From Bolinopsis microptera (taxonomy: Eukaryota > Ctenophora > Tentaculata > Lobata > Bolinopsidae): a DNA stretch of 64,000 bases. The translations under genes were made by a program, and so were the position numbers. The DNA is taken from contig NC_087073.1 of NCBI RefSeq assembly GCF_026151205.1, positions 22,948,987 through 23,012,986 on the forward strand, given 5' to 3'. Shown here one piece after another: positions 21,001 through 34,620 of the stretch. Under the pieces are notes generated by a model, which was not told the DNA's origin, did no database searches, and saw only the letters and a program-made list of their open reading frames with translations. The first letter of the stretch is position 1. Every line of letters starts with the position of its first letter.

Positions 21001-24000
21001 AATGGCTGTATCTTTTATATTTTGAATCTATGGACAAATAAATACAGGCTACAATTGGACTGGCATGGTTATCCTGAATACATTAGCTGGCAAGCTTGAC
21101 CGTGCTCTTATATCAATGCTTGCACGCATTACCGTTGCCCTTTATTCACCCACATATGTACCCCCTATACTATTATATCCCTTTATTGTTGTCCTGGCAT
21201 TAAGACTCATCGAAGTAGTACAGCGGTATATTTAAGTAAAAACATTGAATTCAAATGTAAAAGATGACGGAATAAGAAATAGTTTGTGGAGGTTTTTAAG
21301 AAATTTTGTGCAAATTACGCGCCAGCATGTTATACGAAATTAGTTAAAAAACCCAAAAATGCCATATTCATGTGCCTTAAAAAACCCATGTAAATATTGA
21401 GTTAGTGATCTGAAACTTTGCAGGGCGTCTAGACCTCGACCAATCGACTGTAAAAAAAGTTTCATGTTTCAGGAGTATCGGGAAAGTGGTTTTCTGGAAC
21501 CCTGTTTTACAACAGATTGTCGTGAAGGACTATATATATATGTATGTATAGGCGCTTTGGCAGTCAAATGTAGATACTTTTAAGTGTCCGTAGGATTCGA
21601 AGTATAAAAGATCAGTCATTTCGAACCACAGGTTTTAAAGATAATTCATGTTTATACTTAAGTTTACCTTATATCGATAAATTAATTTATCGTCACATCA
21701 TCACTTGATGAGTCATCAAGTAAGTGTTCTAAACTTGATTTTTGACAAATAACAACTTCACATCGATTTTACACCCATTAAAAAGTAATTTTATTCAAAT
21801 CTGAGGACCTTTTCATCTAGATAATTGTTCACGATTCTAAAAATCTACGGAAAAGTTTCCTACCCTTTACACCTTCATAAAGATATTCGCTATTGAAGTT
21901 AGTGCTTTTTTGAAGAATTAATTTTATAAAAACACAAACAGTTGTGAATTTAGTATTCTTGGTGTTGGCCATTCCCTTGGGGTTGTGGGAGTCAATTTTG
22001 CTTCTTAAAGGTCTAAATTGTGGTTAGGCTAGTTTTAAATTGAAAATCGAAAAGTTGCACACGTGGGACACGTCCAAATTGATTTAAAACTAGCTTATAT
22101 CACTGAAAATTGTTATTTACATGAATTTTATCAACTTGGTGTCCGTTGTGATTCAAGTTCTTTTTGAAATCTTTTGCAAACTTTAGCATGCTTATAAACT
22201 ATATATTAAATACCCACTATGCAAAAATTTACGGTGATTCAGTATTGTATGCGCCGCAAACGCGCACACAGTTTGCACGTGGCGAAAGGTGTGAATTTTG
22301 CGCATTCGTGATTTCGAATATATTCTGCTTTCCCCGATATTTAAATGGCATTATATATGAATTAAATGCCAACTTGAATTGAGTTAAAAGTGCCATATTT
22401 CAGTCTGTTATCGCCTAATTACCTACCTTAAACACAAGGAAATGTTTTCAAATGTAAAATTCGAAAAATCGTTGAAAATTGCCTCTTATTAAAGAAGTTT
22501 CGACTATGTAAATTATCTGACAATGACATATATTCAAATGAGATGATATTAGACCAAAACCCATAATCATGGGTTAGAGTGGAACCGCTGCAGTGTCTCT
22601 CTTTTCCAAACAAAAGGAAATGATATTAATTTGAGGAACCGTCCGCAAATGCAAATTGATTCGAGGATGAAATCGGTCGCTCGCTTTTTCCATTCAATAA
22701 GCTTTATTATAATTCGTATAAAGCTGTGAATGAATGGGAAAGCGAGCGGACCGATTTCATTCTCCGGTATCAATTTGCATTTGCGGACGGTTCCTCAAAA
22801 TAATCTCATTTCCTTTGGTTTGGAAAAGAGAGTACATGGCAGCGGTGCACTCTACCCATGATTATGGGTTTTGGTCAAATATCATCTCTTTTTTGATTAT
22901 AATGTCATTTTCTGGATAATTTACACTGTCGAAACTTCATTAATAAGGCGGCACTTTCAACACGATTCGAATTTCATTTGAAACATTTCCTTGTGTTTAG
23001 GTGGGTATAGCTGTCGATAAAACAGTCTGAATATGCACTTTTATCATTCAAGTTGGGGCATTTAATCATATATACTGCCATTTAAATATCGTGGGAAAGC
23101 AGGAATATATTCGAAATCACGAATGAGCAAAATTCTCACCTTTCGCACGTGCAAACTTTGAGCGGGGAGTTGCAGTGCGCATACAATATGAATCACCGTA
23201 AATTTTGCAATAGTGGTATTTTTAATATATAGTTTAAAATGCATGCAAAGTTTCAGAAGATTTCAAAAAGAACCTTGAATCACACGGGACTCAGTGATAA
23301 AAATCATGTAAATAACAATTTCAGTGATATAGGTATTTTAAATCCCATTTGGGACGTGTCCCACGGTGCAACTTTTCCAGATTTTCAATTTTAAATACAG
23401 CTATAACACAATTTAGACCTTTAAGAAGCAAAATTGAGCTCCACCAACCTAAGGGATGGTCCCACCACCACGAGCATATAATTCACAACTTTTGTGTTTT
23501 GATAAAATTATCTTCAAAAAGCCACTTAACTTCAATAGCGAATATCTTTATGAAGGAGTAAGGTAGGAAACTTTTCCGGTAGCTTATTGAATGCTGAACA
23601 TTATCTAAGAGAAAATGTCCTCAGATTTGAATAAAAAGACTTTTTAATGTGTAAAAATCGTTTGAAAGAGTTATTTGTCAAAATCAAGTTTAGAAACACT
23701 TTAATTGATGACGTCATCAAGTGATGATGATGACGTAATTATTTTTCGATATAAGGTAAACTAAAGTATATAACAATATCTTTAAATCCTGTGTGTTCGA
23801 ATGGACTGTTCTTTTCTACTTTCGAAATCTACGGACACTTAAATGTAGGCTACAATGACTGCCAAAGCGTCTATACATCAATATATATATACCTACACGA
23901 ACAATTGTTGTAAAAACAGGGGTTCCAGATAACTCACTTCCCGATACTCCTGAAACATGAAAATTTTTTACAGTCGATTTGGACGAGGTCTAGACGCCCT

Positions 24001-27000
24001 GCAAGTTTCAGATCTCTAACTCAATTTTAACATGTTTTTAAGGCACCTGAATATGGCGATTTTGGGTTTTTTAATTATTTGTTAACATGCTGGCGCGTAT
24101 CGTATTTTGCACAAATTTCTTAAAAACCTCCACATAATATTTCATATTCCTGTCATCTTTTACATTTAATTAGAAGTTTTTTACTTAAATATACCTGTGA
24201 AGCTAGCTTCGAGAGTCTTAATGCCCTGGAAGAAAACAATAAAGGGGATATAATAGTATAGGGGTACAATAGTGTTGAGACTATAAGGGCAACGGTTTAA
24301 ATGCTTTCCAGCATTGTGTTTGATATAAGCGGCACGGTATGCTTGCCAGCATTGTGAATTCTGGGATAGACGCTTTGCCAGTCAATTCGTAGCCTGTATT
24401 TAATTGTCCATAGTTAAAAGTATAAAAAGTACAGCATTTCCGACCACAGGGTCTTGCAAATAACTTGTTTAACTTTAGTTTACAATGTATACAAAAATTA
24501 TTATGACGTCATAAAACCCTGATGACGTCATCAATTTAACGTTTTTAAACTGGTTTTTTGACCAAGTAATAACTTTTAAAATTAATTTTAAACCATTTAA
24601 GGAAGTTATTTATTCAAAATTGAGGGAATTTTTATCTTAGATAATTGTTTCAAGCATTCTGACAAATTACCGGAAAGTTTTTCTAGCGTGCTCCTTCATA
24701 AGAGATTCCGTCATTAGAAGTTAGTTGCTTTTTTTGAAGAATTATTTTATAAAAAACGTTTTTTTTTCAATTTTGCGATTTTAGTATTCTCTGGTGTGTT
24801 GGGCCATGCCTTGGTTGTGAAGCTCTGTTCTGCTTCCTATAGTATAATTTGTGTCTTAGGCTAGTTTTAAAGTGAAAATCGAAAAAGTTGCACCGTTGGG
24901 GAACGCCCAAATTGCTAGAAATCGCTAAAATCACTAAAATTGCTGTTTTGTCATTTTTGTCATACTTTAGAGTGCCGTTGTGATAAGTTTTTCTTGAAAT
25001 ACTTTGAAACTTTGCATGCTTATCAAGGCTATTATATAAAAACCAATTACATGCAAAAATTTACGGCGATTCCAATATTGGATGCGCACGCAAACGTCTG
25101 TCAAGTTTGCACGGGACGGTGATAATTTTGTCATTCGGATTTCCAAACAAATTCTGCTTTGCCACGACAGTTTAATGTTCATTATATATGGAATTTAATG
25201 CCCACTTGAATGAGTATAAGTGCATATTCAGTCAGTGATCGACCGATTATGTTCCCTAAACACAAGGAAATGTTTTTAAAGGCTAGATTTCGAAATCGTT
25301 TTGAAACTTCCTCCTTATTTGATGAATGATACAGTTTATTTCGACTCTATAAAGTACCCTGGACATTATAAGCCAAAAGGTTGATATTTGACCAAAACCA
25401 TAATCATGGGTAGCGTGGACCGCTGTCCGTGTCTCTCTTTCCCAAACAAAAGGAAATGATATTACTTTGATTTGACCGTTCTCAAATTGCAAAATGATAC
25501 CGAGAATGATAATCGGTCGCTGCTTTTCCCCATTGATTTAAATTGTAATTTTTAGATTAAGAAAAACATACCCAAAAGGCAGCTGTACTCGGCAATGAAG
25601 ATTCAATAAACTTCAGCTAATTCAATAAGTAATACTAATAACAAATAACTTGACATACGTTGCATGCCACTTTTCGCGGGATACGAACCTGTATCACAAT
25701 AACTCCCACCCTTACCCGGAAATACTAGGGTATCGACCGAACGCAACCCAAAGAGATTTGTACGCCATTGATTTGATGTAATCAATCGAAACTTTATTAC
25801 AATTCGTAGCCGTGAATGAATGGGAAAAGCGAGCGACCGATTTCATTCTCGGGATCATTTTGCATTTTGAGAACGGTAATCAAATATGTAAAAATATATA
25901 AAAAATACTGCTATGCAAAAATTTACCGTGATTCAATATTGTATGCGCACGCAACGTCCGCTCCACAGTTTGCACGTGCGAAAGGTGAGAATTTTGCTCA
26001 TTCGTTGATTCGAATAAATTCTGCTTTCCCACGATTATTTAAATGGCCTTATATATGAAGTTAAATGCCAACTTGAATGAGTAAAAGAGCCTATTCAGTC
26101 AGGTAAAAAACAAAAAAAAAAAAAAAAAAAAAATTCGAAATCGATGAAATTACCTCATATTTTTAATCAATATGAATGAAGTTAGAGTTTACATTTCGGC
26201 TTTGTAACTTCTCTTGTATTATAATCAAAAAGAGATTGATAATTTGACCAAAACCCATAATCAGGGTAGAGTTGGGACCGCTGTCAGTGTCTCTCTTTCC
26301 CAACAAAGGAAATGATATTACTTTGATTGACGTTTCTCAAATGCAAAATGGATTAGAGTATGAAATCGGTTAGGTCGCTCGCTTTTCCCCGTCATTTACA
26401 ATTGTTATAATAGATTAAGAAAAACTACCCAAAGGCAGCTGTAACTCTTACGGCAATGAAGATTCAATAAACTTCAGCCTAATGCAATAAGTAATACCTA
26501 AAAACAAATAATTGACATACGTTGCATGCACTTTTCGCGGGATACGAAACATTATCAACAAATAAACTACCACCCTTACCCGAATCACAGGTTCGACCGA
26601 ACGCAACCAAAGAGAGTTTTACAGCATCTGATTGATGTAATCAATCGAAACTATATTACAACTTGTAAGCCGTGAATGAAGGGGAAAAGCCGAAGCGACC
26701 GATTTTCCATTCTCGGTATCATTTTGCATTTGAGGGAAACGGTCAATCAATATGTAAAAAAATATATATAAAATACTGCTATGCAAAATTTACCGTGATT
26801 CAATATTGTATGCGCACGCAACGTCCCGCTCAAAGTTTGCACGTGCGAAAGGTGAGAATTTTGCTCAGTCGTGTTTTGAATAAATTTGCTTTCCCACGCT
26901 ATTTAATTGGCATTATATATGAATTTAATGCCAACTTGAATGAGTTAAAAAGTGCCATATTCAGTAGGGTAAAAATTTCGAATCGATGAATTACCTCATA

Positions 27001-27410
27001 TTAATTATCTAAATATGAATGGGAAGTTATGGAGTGTACATTGCGGCTTTTGTAAATTCTCCTGATATTATAATACTAAACGAGGATGATATTGACAAAA
27101 ACCCATTATCATGGGTAGAGTGGGACCGCTGTCGTGTCTCTCTTTCCCACAAAAGGACAATGATATTACTTTGATTGACCGTTCACAAATGCAAAATGAT
27201 ACCGAGACTGAACTCGGGTCGCTCGCTTTTTCCCATTCATTTACAATTGAAATAGATTAAGAAAAATAACCAAAAAGCAGCTGTATCGGCAATGAAGATT
27301 CAAATAAAACTTCAGCTATTCAATAAGTAATAATAAAAAAAAAACTTGACATACGTTGCATGCACTTTTCGGGGGATACGAAAATGTATCAAACAAATAA
27401 ACTACCCACC
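18045..27410. repeat. ~9.4-kb imperfect palindrome centred near 22.73 kb
   Basis: Matching inverted landmarks add up to a constant of about 45,420-45,480: 18060/27400 (GTATTTCGGGG / CCCGAAATAC), 18720/26760, 19210/26260, 20430/25030 and 21060/24360. The centre reads GCTCGCTTTTTCCATTC against GAATGGGAAAGCGAGC, around 22680-22745. Arms carry many indels. Confidence 0.8.
18147..18165. repeat. 19-base poly-G run
   Basis: Uninterrupted G run. The corresponding place in other copies of the repeat (after ATTACTTAAT) lacks it, so it is a copy-specific expansion or an error. Confidence 0.85.
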
Positions 27411-28960
27411 CTTACCCGAAATACTAGGTATCGACCAGAACGCAACCAACAACAGGATTTTTACAGCATTGATTGAGGGTAATCAATCGAAACTTATTAC
27501 AATTCGTAAGCGTGATGAATGGGAAAAGCGAGCGACGATTTCATTCTCGAATCATTTTGGCATTTTGAGAACGTCAATCAAATTATGTAAAACAATATAA
27601 AAATACTGCTATGCAAAATTTCCCGTGATTTCAATATTGTATGCGCACGCACGGCGCTCAAAGTTTTGGCACGTGCGAAAGGTGAGAATTTTGCTCATTC
27701 GTGGATTTCGAATAAAATTGCTTTCCCACGATATTTAATTGGCCTTAGATTTGGAATTTAATGCCAACTTGAATGAGTAAAAAGTGCCATATTCAGTCAG
27801 GTTAAAAATTTCGAATTCGATTGAATTACCTCATATCTATTAAATATAAATATGCATGATGTATGAGTTTACATTTGGCTTGGTAAATTATCTGATATTA
27901 TAATCAAAAAGAGCTGATATTTGACCAAAACCATAATCATGGGTAGAGTGGACGCTGTCAGTGTCTCTTTTCACAAACAAGAGGAAATGATATTACTTTG
28001 ATTGATCCGTTCTTCAAATGCACCAAAATGATACCGAGAATGAAATCTGTCGCTCGTTTTTCCCATTCATTTTACAATGTAATAGATTAAGAAAAACTAA
28101 CCAAAGGCAGCCTGTACTCGGCTATGAAGATTCAAAAAAACTTCAGCTAATTCAAAATGTAATACTAAAAACAAATAACTTGACATACGTTGCATGCCAC
28201 TTTTCGCGGGATACGAAACATGTATCAACAAATAACTACCACCCTTACCCCGAAATACTAGGTATCGACCCGAACGCAACCCAAAGAGATTTTTACAGCA
28301 TCTGATTGATGTATCAATCGAAATTAAGTACAATTCGTAAGCCGTTGAAATGAATGGAAAAGCGGAGCGGACCGATTTCCTTCTCGGTATCATTTTGCAT
28401 TTGGAGAACGGTCAATTCAAATATGTAAAAAATATATACAATTCTGCTATGCAAAAAATTTACCGTTGATTCAAATATTGTATGCGCACCGCAAACGTCC
28501 GTCAAATGTTTGCAGCGTGCGAAAGGTGGAGAATTTTGCTCATTTCGTGATTTCGAATAAATTTGCTTTCCCACGATATTTTTAAATGGCATTATATATG
28601 AATTTAATGCCCAACTTGAATTGAGTTAATAGTGCCATATTCAGTCAGGTAAAAATTCGAAATCGATGAAATTTCCCTCATATTTATTAATATAATAGAA
28701 TGAAGTTATGAGTTTACATTTCGGCTTTGTAAATTATCTGACATTTATCAAAAAAGAGAGATCATTTGGGGGGGACCAAAAACAATAATCATGGGTAGAG
28801 TGTACGCTGCCAGGTCTCTCTTTTCCAAACAAAAGGAAATGATATTAATTAGAATAACCGTCCGCAAATGCAAAATTGATTACCGAGAATGAAATCGGTC
28901 GTCGCTTTTTCCATTCGATCACGGCTTATATTTATTACAAATTGTAATAAAGCTTATTGA
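25480..28960 (-). repeat. Tandem ~850-bp units on the right side of the palindrome
   Basis: The markers ACATACGTTGCATG (near 25650, 26516, 27350 and 28183) and GCACGTGCGAAAGGTGAG recur about every 830-870 bp in one orientation, giving about four units. Counterparts in the opposite orientation lie at 18.0-20.1 kb. Confidence 0.75.
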
Positions 28961-31429
28961 CACGTTATAAAAAGGTGGCACTACAGATTGATTTTTCACT
29001 GCCAAAATTGTGTTGAGCATTTTTTTTAAAATACTTGTATTCAAGGAGTATGCTATGAAAGTTAACCAAATTTTAATATTGTGGTCCAAAAAGATTCAAA
29101 TGTTCACATAATTAAGTCATTCTTCGCTTTATTCTGTTATTGTTGCAGATATGAGCCAGGGAAAGAAATCACAAATATTATTTCTTGCACTCTAATGATG
29201 AATTTACATTCTGTGTGTGTTGTCCGCCTTCAATTTGATTATTGAACTTACTGAGATAGTTGAGTGTTAAAAGTGCGAAGGAGTCCACCGGTTAAATGAG
29301 GCGTTACGATGCAATTATTGTCACAACGGGTTAATTCTGATAAGTATTTTAGAATGATGAATGTGATATGAATATCAACGGAAATGATTGTAACAATGAA
29401 CTCTATCAATCACAATTATATCATTCTAATAATAATTAGATTAATTTTAGATGGTTAAAAGTGCTATAAGAGTCAAAAAATCACATAAATGCGCATGTAT
29501 TGAAATGATACTGTATCCAGGGGAATGTATCATATTTGGCTCTATATCAGGTTAGGTATTCATAGTAAATCTGCAGTAACTTGTTGTGACACTAGTTTAT
29601 GGTCATGGAGAAGTTCGTTTATTAGAGTACTAGTGGAATTCATATCACAAACACTGATTTTAAAAACTGAGTAAACTAGGCAAGTACTTTTACTACCCAA
29701 GCTATGAATAATTTTGTCTCCATAAAGTGACATGAATCAATCAGTATCAGTAGACGTATAATACTTAATGAATTTTTGAATGTGGATTTCGATTCTTTAC
29801 CTTCCTTTCAAAATGTCCTTACAACTTGAACATTACATATGATTCAATTGTCACACTTTAAAGAAAATTAATATTTGGTAGCTGATTTATGTGATTTTTG
29901 AAATCATTTAAGCACCCAGATCAAAATTGTCGCTCATGGCCTTTAATAGGTATAAGCTTGGACATGGATTCAAAAATCACATAATTAGAATCATAGAATG
30001 GATATAAAATTGGCACAATAACAATTCAGATTACGACATTCCATCTCTGCTGATTACAAGCATTATAGTCACCATATCAATTTTGGCGTCTTTGAGAATA
30101 GTACCTTTTCAGATTATCTACTAGTGTTTGATTCATTTGCATTTTTAATTGGGTGGACTTTTGAATCCTTGCGCTAAAATAACGATTAATCCCCCCCCCC
30201 CCCCCTTGTGATAAGCACTTAGAGACTCCGTGTTTTAGATCATGCAATTAATCGAATTTCTAAAGTATAGATAGAATATATCAATCCAACAAAGAGCAAT
30301 GATATTTTTAAAACGCATAAAAAAATCAATATCTTAGTGCACCTTTTTTTGAACGTTGTCCAATCTGTAGTAGTTATTTACTAATGACTCCTAAGTGAGC
30401 GTTTTTGAGTAAATGATGTGGCATTGAGTCGGCAATTGCGAACAATTTGCTGTTATAGCAGCGATCCTTTGCCTTAAGATAACCGTATTAAAAAAAATGC
30501 CCTTTCGTAAGACACAAATATGCTGCTGTCCTGGCCATTAAGAGAGATGCCCAATAAAGTAGAAGCATTCTCATTTTTGGTAGGTGTTTCTGGACCACAG
30601 AGTGAGTCATCTTACATTTGTGACAAATGCTATGTTGTATCATGAGTCTTTCAGACCTTTTAGGGAACAGTCCAATAGCCATTAGTGGATACTGTCATTG
30701 TTCGCTCGGCAAAAATCCGTTTTTCAGCCACATTTCCGAAATAAGCCTTTTTAGGGTATATGTTTGCTCATACGTAGTATTAAATGTGGCCATTATGTAC
30801 ATTTTAGTGTATTACTATTAGAATAGTCCTAATAGACTAGATCACTGACCAAGTAGCTCAGGAGGTTGATTTGAGTAAACTAACTGATTATCGGCAAAAT
30901 TATTTAAGAACGAGAGTTCAAGAATTATAAAAATTTTTGCCGAAATTTACCTCATTTTACTCATATTACATCATTCGGGCAGCCAAAAAGGCAAAATTGG
31001 GATGAGGTAAAAATGAGGGTTGAACCCCCCCCCCCCCCCCCCCCCCTAAGTATAACATACACGTTAAACTGGTGGTTCCAAATAATAAAACCGTAACAAA
31101 CCGTAGGGACTTACCGGTCAGTTAAACAGCATTTGTTCTCTTCATTGTGCTGATAAGTGATTCCGAGAAGATTCTCTTTACGCTGTTATCATATTAAAAA
31201 GCAAGATATCGGTCATTACAAATTTAGTAAATTATAGGCCTTTGTTAGATTGAAGTCCAGTGGGACCGCCGATCAAATCACGTGACTTGCTTTGTAAATC
31301 ATCTGTCCCGTAATCACATTCGTAACGTGTTCGAATGTGATTATCTCGTGACTTCACCAGGCTCAAGCTACTTGATCAGGCCTTATATGTTTTGTTAAGC
31401 TTTCTGCTGTGGCTTCCTCGACCGAAAAA
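28961..31429. other. Unique AT-rich sequence
   Basis: No gene, exon with good splice sites, or RNA gene was recognised on either strand. It contains C runs at 30191-30205 (15) and 31025-31046 (22). Confidence 0.4.
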
Positions 31430-33850
31430 TCAACAATGCAGCAACTCAATCGTGCCATTTGGTATTCTATTGTGGACTATTTAATTGGTTGCGGGTGAAA
31501 AAAAATCAGTTAAAATCTGTAAAATTTCGGTCCTCGAAATATCATCTTACACACATAACTGAACATTGGACACAGATTGGGCCAATATGATTTTGCAATT
31601 TTATTCGAGGATTTTGACGCTCAGTACCTCAATTTGGTTTCAAACCATCATAAATTAACTGTCTTATTGGTTTCTGGGAAAAGTTTCATCCAATCTGTCA
31701 AATTGTGTTCCAGGAAAATTTCATATTGGAAAAATGGAAAGGATTTTGAAACAATACAACTTTTCTTTTTGTTAAGCTTGCTGGCTTTGCTGTGGGCTTC
31801 CTCCGACCGAATCAAAACTTCCAGCACCTTCAAATAGTTGTTCAAGTGTTATCAATAGTTGACTTATTATTGGTTGCAGGTGAAAAAAAATCAGTAAAAA
31901 ACTGTAATAATGTCGGTCCTGGAAATTTCCATCTTTCTAAAAACTGAAATGGGGACAGATATTGGACTTAACAATCAACAATATTGAATATGATTTTGCA
32001 ATTTTATTTCGGGATGTTGACTCCAGTACACCTCAATTTGGTTTTTATACCATCATTGATTAGCTGACTAATTGGTTTCTGCGGCAAACAGTTTATCCCA
32101 TCTGTTAAATTTGTGTTCAGAAAATTTCATATTTGACCCCCTCCAATCGGGCCAGGATTTGAAAATACACTTTTTGTTTTGTTAAGCTTTCTGCTGTGGG
32201 CTTCTCGACCAAATCAAACTTCCAAGCACCTCCATCGTGTCCATTACTTGTTATCTATTGTAGACTTACTTAGGGGGGGCGGGGGGGGTACAAACTAAAT
32301 TTTGTTGTCATACTTTGTTTAGACCCGCCGGTATCGTCAGGACGATATAGGGGGACCATAGTTTGAAAACGACCCGTGGGGGTTCGCAACGTAGATACAA
32401 CATTTTTTGTACATGTCCACCAGAGTTTTGCCAAATGTTAGTGTCTCACATAAATGTACAAAAATATCGAGAGAGAGAGAGAGAGAGAAGAGACCCGGCA
32501 CCGATTTTTGCCAAATGTCCATGTACAAAATAAGTTTTTTCCTGTTTGGGCCACCAGATTTTTGCCAAATGTACATGTACAAAAATGTACTGTGTGTGCA
32601 GCATGATGATAGCAAGAGCAGAGTTTCCTGTTTGGTCACCAGATTTTTGCCAAATGTCCATGTTACAAAATATGATTTTTCCTGTTTCGTTTCCAGGGAT
32701 TCCGATTTTTTGTAACATTTTTTTGACCATTAAATTGACATGGCATCAGATTTTAGCCAAAATGTACGCTAAATTAGTGTACAAAATTGTAGTTGGATCC
32801 CCCCACCCCCCCCCATTATGGTTTGATTACTAATTGGTTAGCGGTGGAAAAATCAGGTCAAATTACTGTTAATTTCGATCCTGGAAATTTCATCTTCAAA
32901 AAACTGAACATGGGACAAAAGATTGGGACAATTTAATTTTGCACTCACTGCATTTATTCGGGGGATTTTGTTTGATTTCCCATTACCTCAATGCTGGTTT
33001 CATACCATCATCAAATTAACTGTCTTTTTGGTTTTTCTGGGCATCTCAGTCCCTGTTTCATCCAATCTGTCAAATTTGGGTTAGAAAATTTCATATTTGA
33101 ATGTTCCGAAAAAGGGAACAGGATTTTGAAAATATAACTTTTTAGGAGAGAGAGTGAGTGATAGCACTTTCTGCCCTGCTCGGCTCCCCCCACCCCCCCT
33201 GTGCGGGCTTCCTCCGACCGAAATTCAAACTTCCAGAATCAATCGTGTCATTTAGCCTCTATAGTTGACTTACTAATTGGGTGCGGGTGAAAAAAATCGG
33301 TAAAACACTGTAAAATTTCGGTCCTGGAAATTTCATCTTCAAAAACTAAAAATGGGACCAAAGATTGGGACAATATGATTTTGCAATTTTATTCGGGATT
33401 TTTACTCAGACCTCAATTTTTGGTTCAAAATCTACCTCTTTGGCGGTTTATAAAACATCATTGTACTTGCTGTAGTGTGTGTCTAATTTTGCAGTTTTAT
33501 TCGGGATTTTGACTTCCAGTACCGTCATTTGGCATCATAACATCATCAATTAACTAACCAATTGGTTTATGGGCAAAAAGTTCGTCCAATCTGTCAAATT
33601 TGTGTTCAGAAAATTTCATGTTTGAAAATGGGACAGACATTTGAAAATACAACTTCCAGCACCTCGATCGTGTCATATACCATTTACAGTTTAAACTGAC
33701 TTATTGGTTACCGGAGAGAAATTCAATCTAAAGTGTGAAATTTCATCTTCAAAATATGAAAATGGGACAGAGAAAAGGACAATACGATTTTTCCATTTTG
33801 TCCCCGATTTCGATTTCCAGTACCTCAATTTGGTCTCATACGCCTAAGAT
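31430..33850. repeat. Diverged ~400-bp tandem repeat, 4-5 copies
   Basis: Each copy carries GACTTACTAATTGG-like, AATTTCGGTCCTGGAAATTT, GATTTTGCAATTTTATTCGG and CTGTCAAATTTGTGTTCAGA in that order. Copies start near 31430, 31850, 32820 and 33240, with a partial one at 33660. Copy 2/3 is split by a different repeat at 32400-32770. Confidence 0.75.
32400..32770. repeat. Short tandem repeat around TTTTGCCAAATGTNCATGT
   Basis: About four to five loose copies, spaced 60-100 bp, of AGATTTTTGCCAAATGTCCA followed by GTTTCCTGTTTGG-like sequence, plus a (GA)n tract at 32469-32488. It interrupts the 400-bp repeat. Confidence 0.7.
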
Positions 33851-34446
33851 AATATTTAGTTTTTTGGTGATAACAAAGAAAAAGTCTGTGTTTACCACTT
33901 TCGTCACAAAGCCATAATATATGTATTTTGTAAATATCTGAAATTTAATGTCATTACATATTCAACATATCCAAACCTGTGTCTCACTCTCATTGCCTTG
34001 AATAAATATAGTCAAAATATTTGTGGGTCATAGCCCATAGGACTTCACTGAATTTGTGGCGTCATAAAAATTGTATGTATGAAAAAATTTCATATTTCAT
34101 TCAATCCATTATATATAATAGGTATGTAAATATCATGAAGAATTCTTATAAAGATATATTAAATATCAGATATGGCTATGGGGCCATATTAACAATCCAA
34201 CTCAAAGAGTTTTACCACATTGGTACCGGTTACTTAAAAGTAGAAATTGCCACTTTTAGGAGCATATGTTTTCAATAACTTTGCCTAACAGCAGAAATGG
34301 CTATCCTTTAATCTGATGACTTCAGATAACTGTATTTAATACAGTAGTATCCAGATCATATATTAAACAATAAAATAACTGGTAAGTTTCACAAATAACA
34401 GGAAATTACGCACTCAGACAGACTACGAGTTCTGGTCGGCTCAATA
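33851..34446. other. Region downstream of ANP32 (3' UTR/intergenic)
   Basis: AT-rich. It should include the 3' UTR of the minus-strand gene. TTTAAT at 34307 would read ATTAAA on that strand, a possible poly(A) signal, but this is weak. No gene was seen. Confidence 0.4.
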
Positions 34447-34620
34447 TCACAACTCTACATCATCTGATACATTCTTAATGTCAGGGTCTATTTTAGCTCG
34501 CTTTGCAGCAGGCTGTGATTCGTCGTCAGGAACCTCTACTACTGCCTCCTCGTTATCAGATACATTTTGTTCCTCTCCATCTTCTCCTTCTTTATCATCA
34601 TCTCCTTCTTTATCGTCATC
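34447..34620 (-). CDS. ANP32: ANP32 last exon (acidic tail, C-terminus)
   Basis: 174 nt including TGA, phase 0. The acceptor is CTGATTTCAG. It encodes DDDKEGDDDKEGEDGEEQN, later PDDESQPAAKRAKIDPDIK, and ends NVSDDVEL. The tandem DDDKEG and the KRAK motif fit an ANP32 low-complexity acidic region. Confidence 0.9.
   Translation of the reverse strand, partial: DDDKEGDDDKEGEDGEEQNVSDNEEAVVEVPDDESQPAAKRAKIDPDIKNVSDDVEL

Larger units (their letters stand above)
16290..28960. repeat. Mosaic of direct and inverted copies of an AT-rich repeat family
   Basis: Marker GAATGAGCAAAATTCTCACC occurs in + orientation near 16927, 18613, 19440, 20323 and 23124, and in reverse near 22290, 25110, 25980, 26850, 27680 and 28525, with many single-base indels. 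A second marker, CCCATGATTATGGGTTTTGG or its reverse complement, repeats likewise. Short open frames here recur between copies but carry no recognisable domain, so no transposase or RT was found. It could be nested non-autonomous inverted-repeat transposons or an inverted satellite. Confidence 0.85.

Noticed and set aside
16290-28960. Many 60-100-codon frames in the inverted-repeat block
   Set aside because: They repeat with the repeat unit, break at indels between copies, and show no domain.
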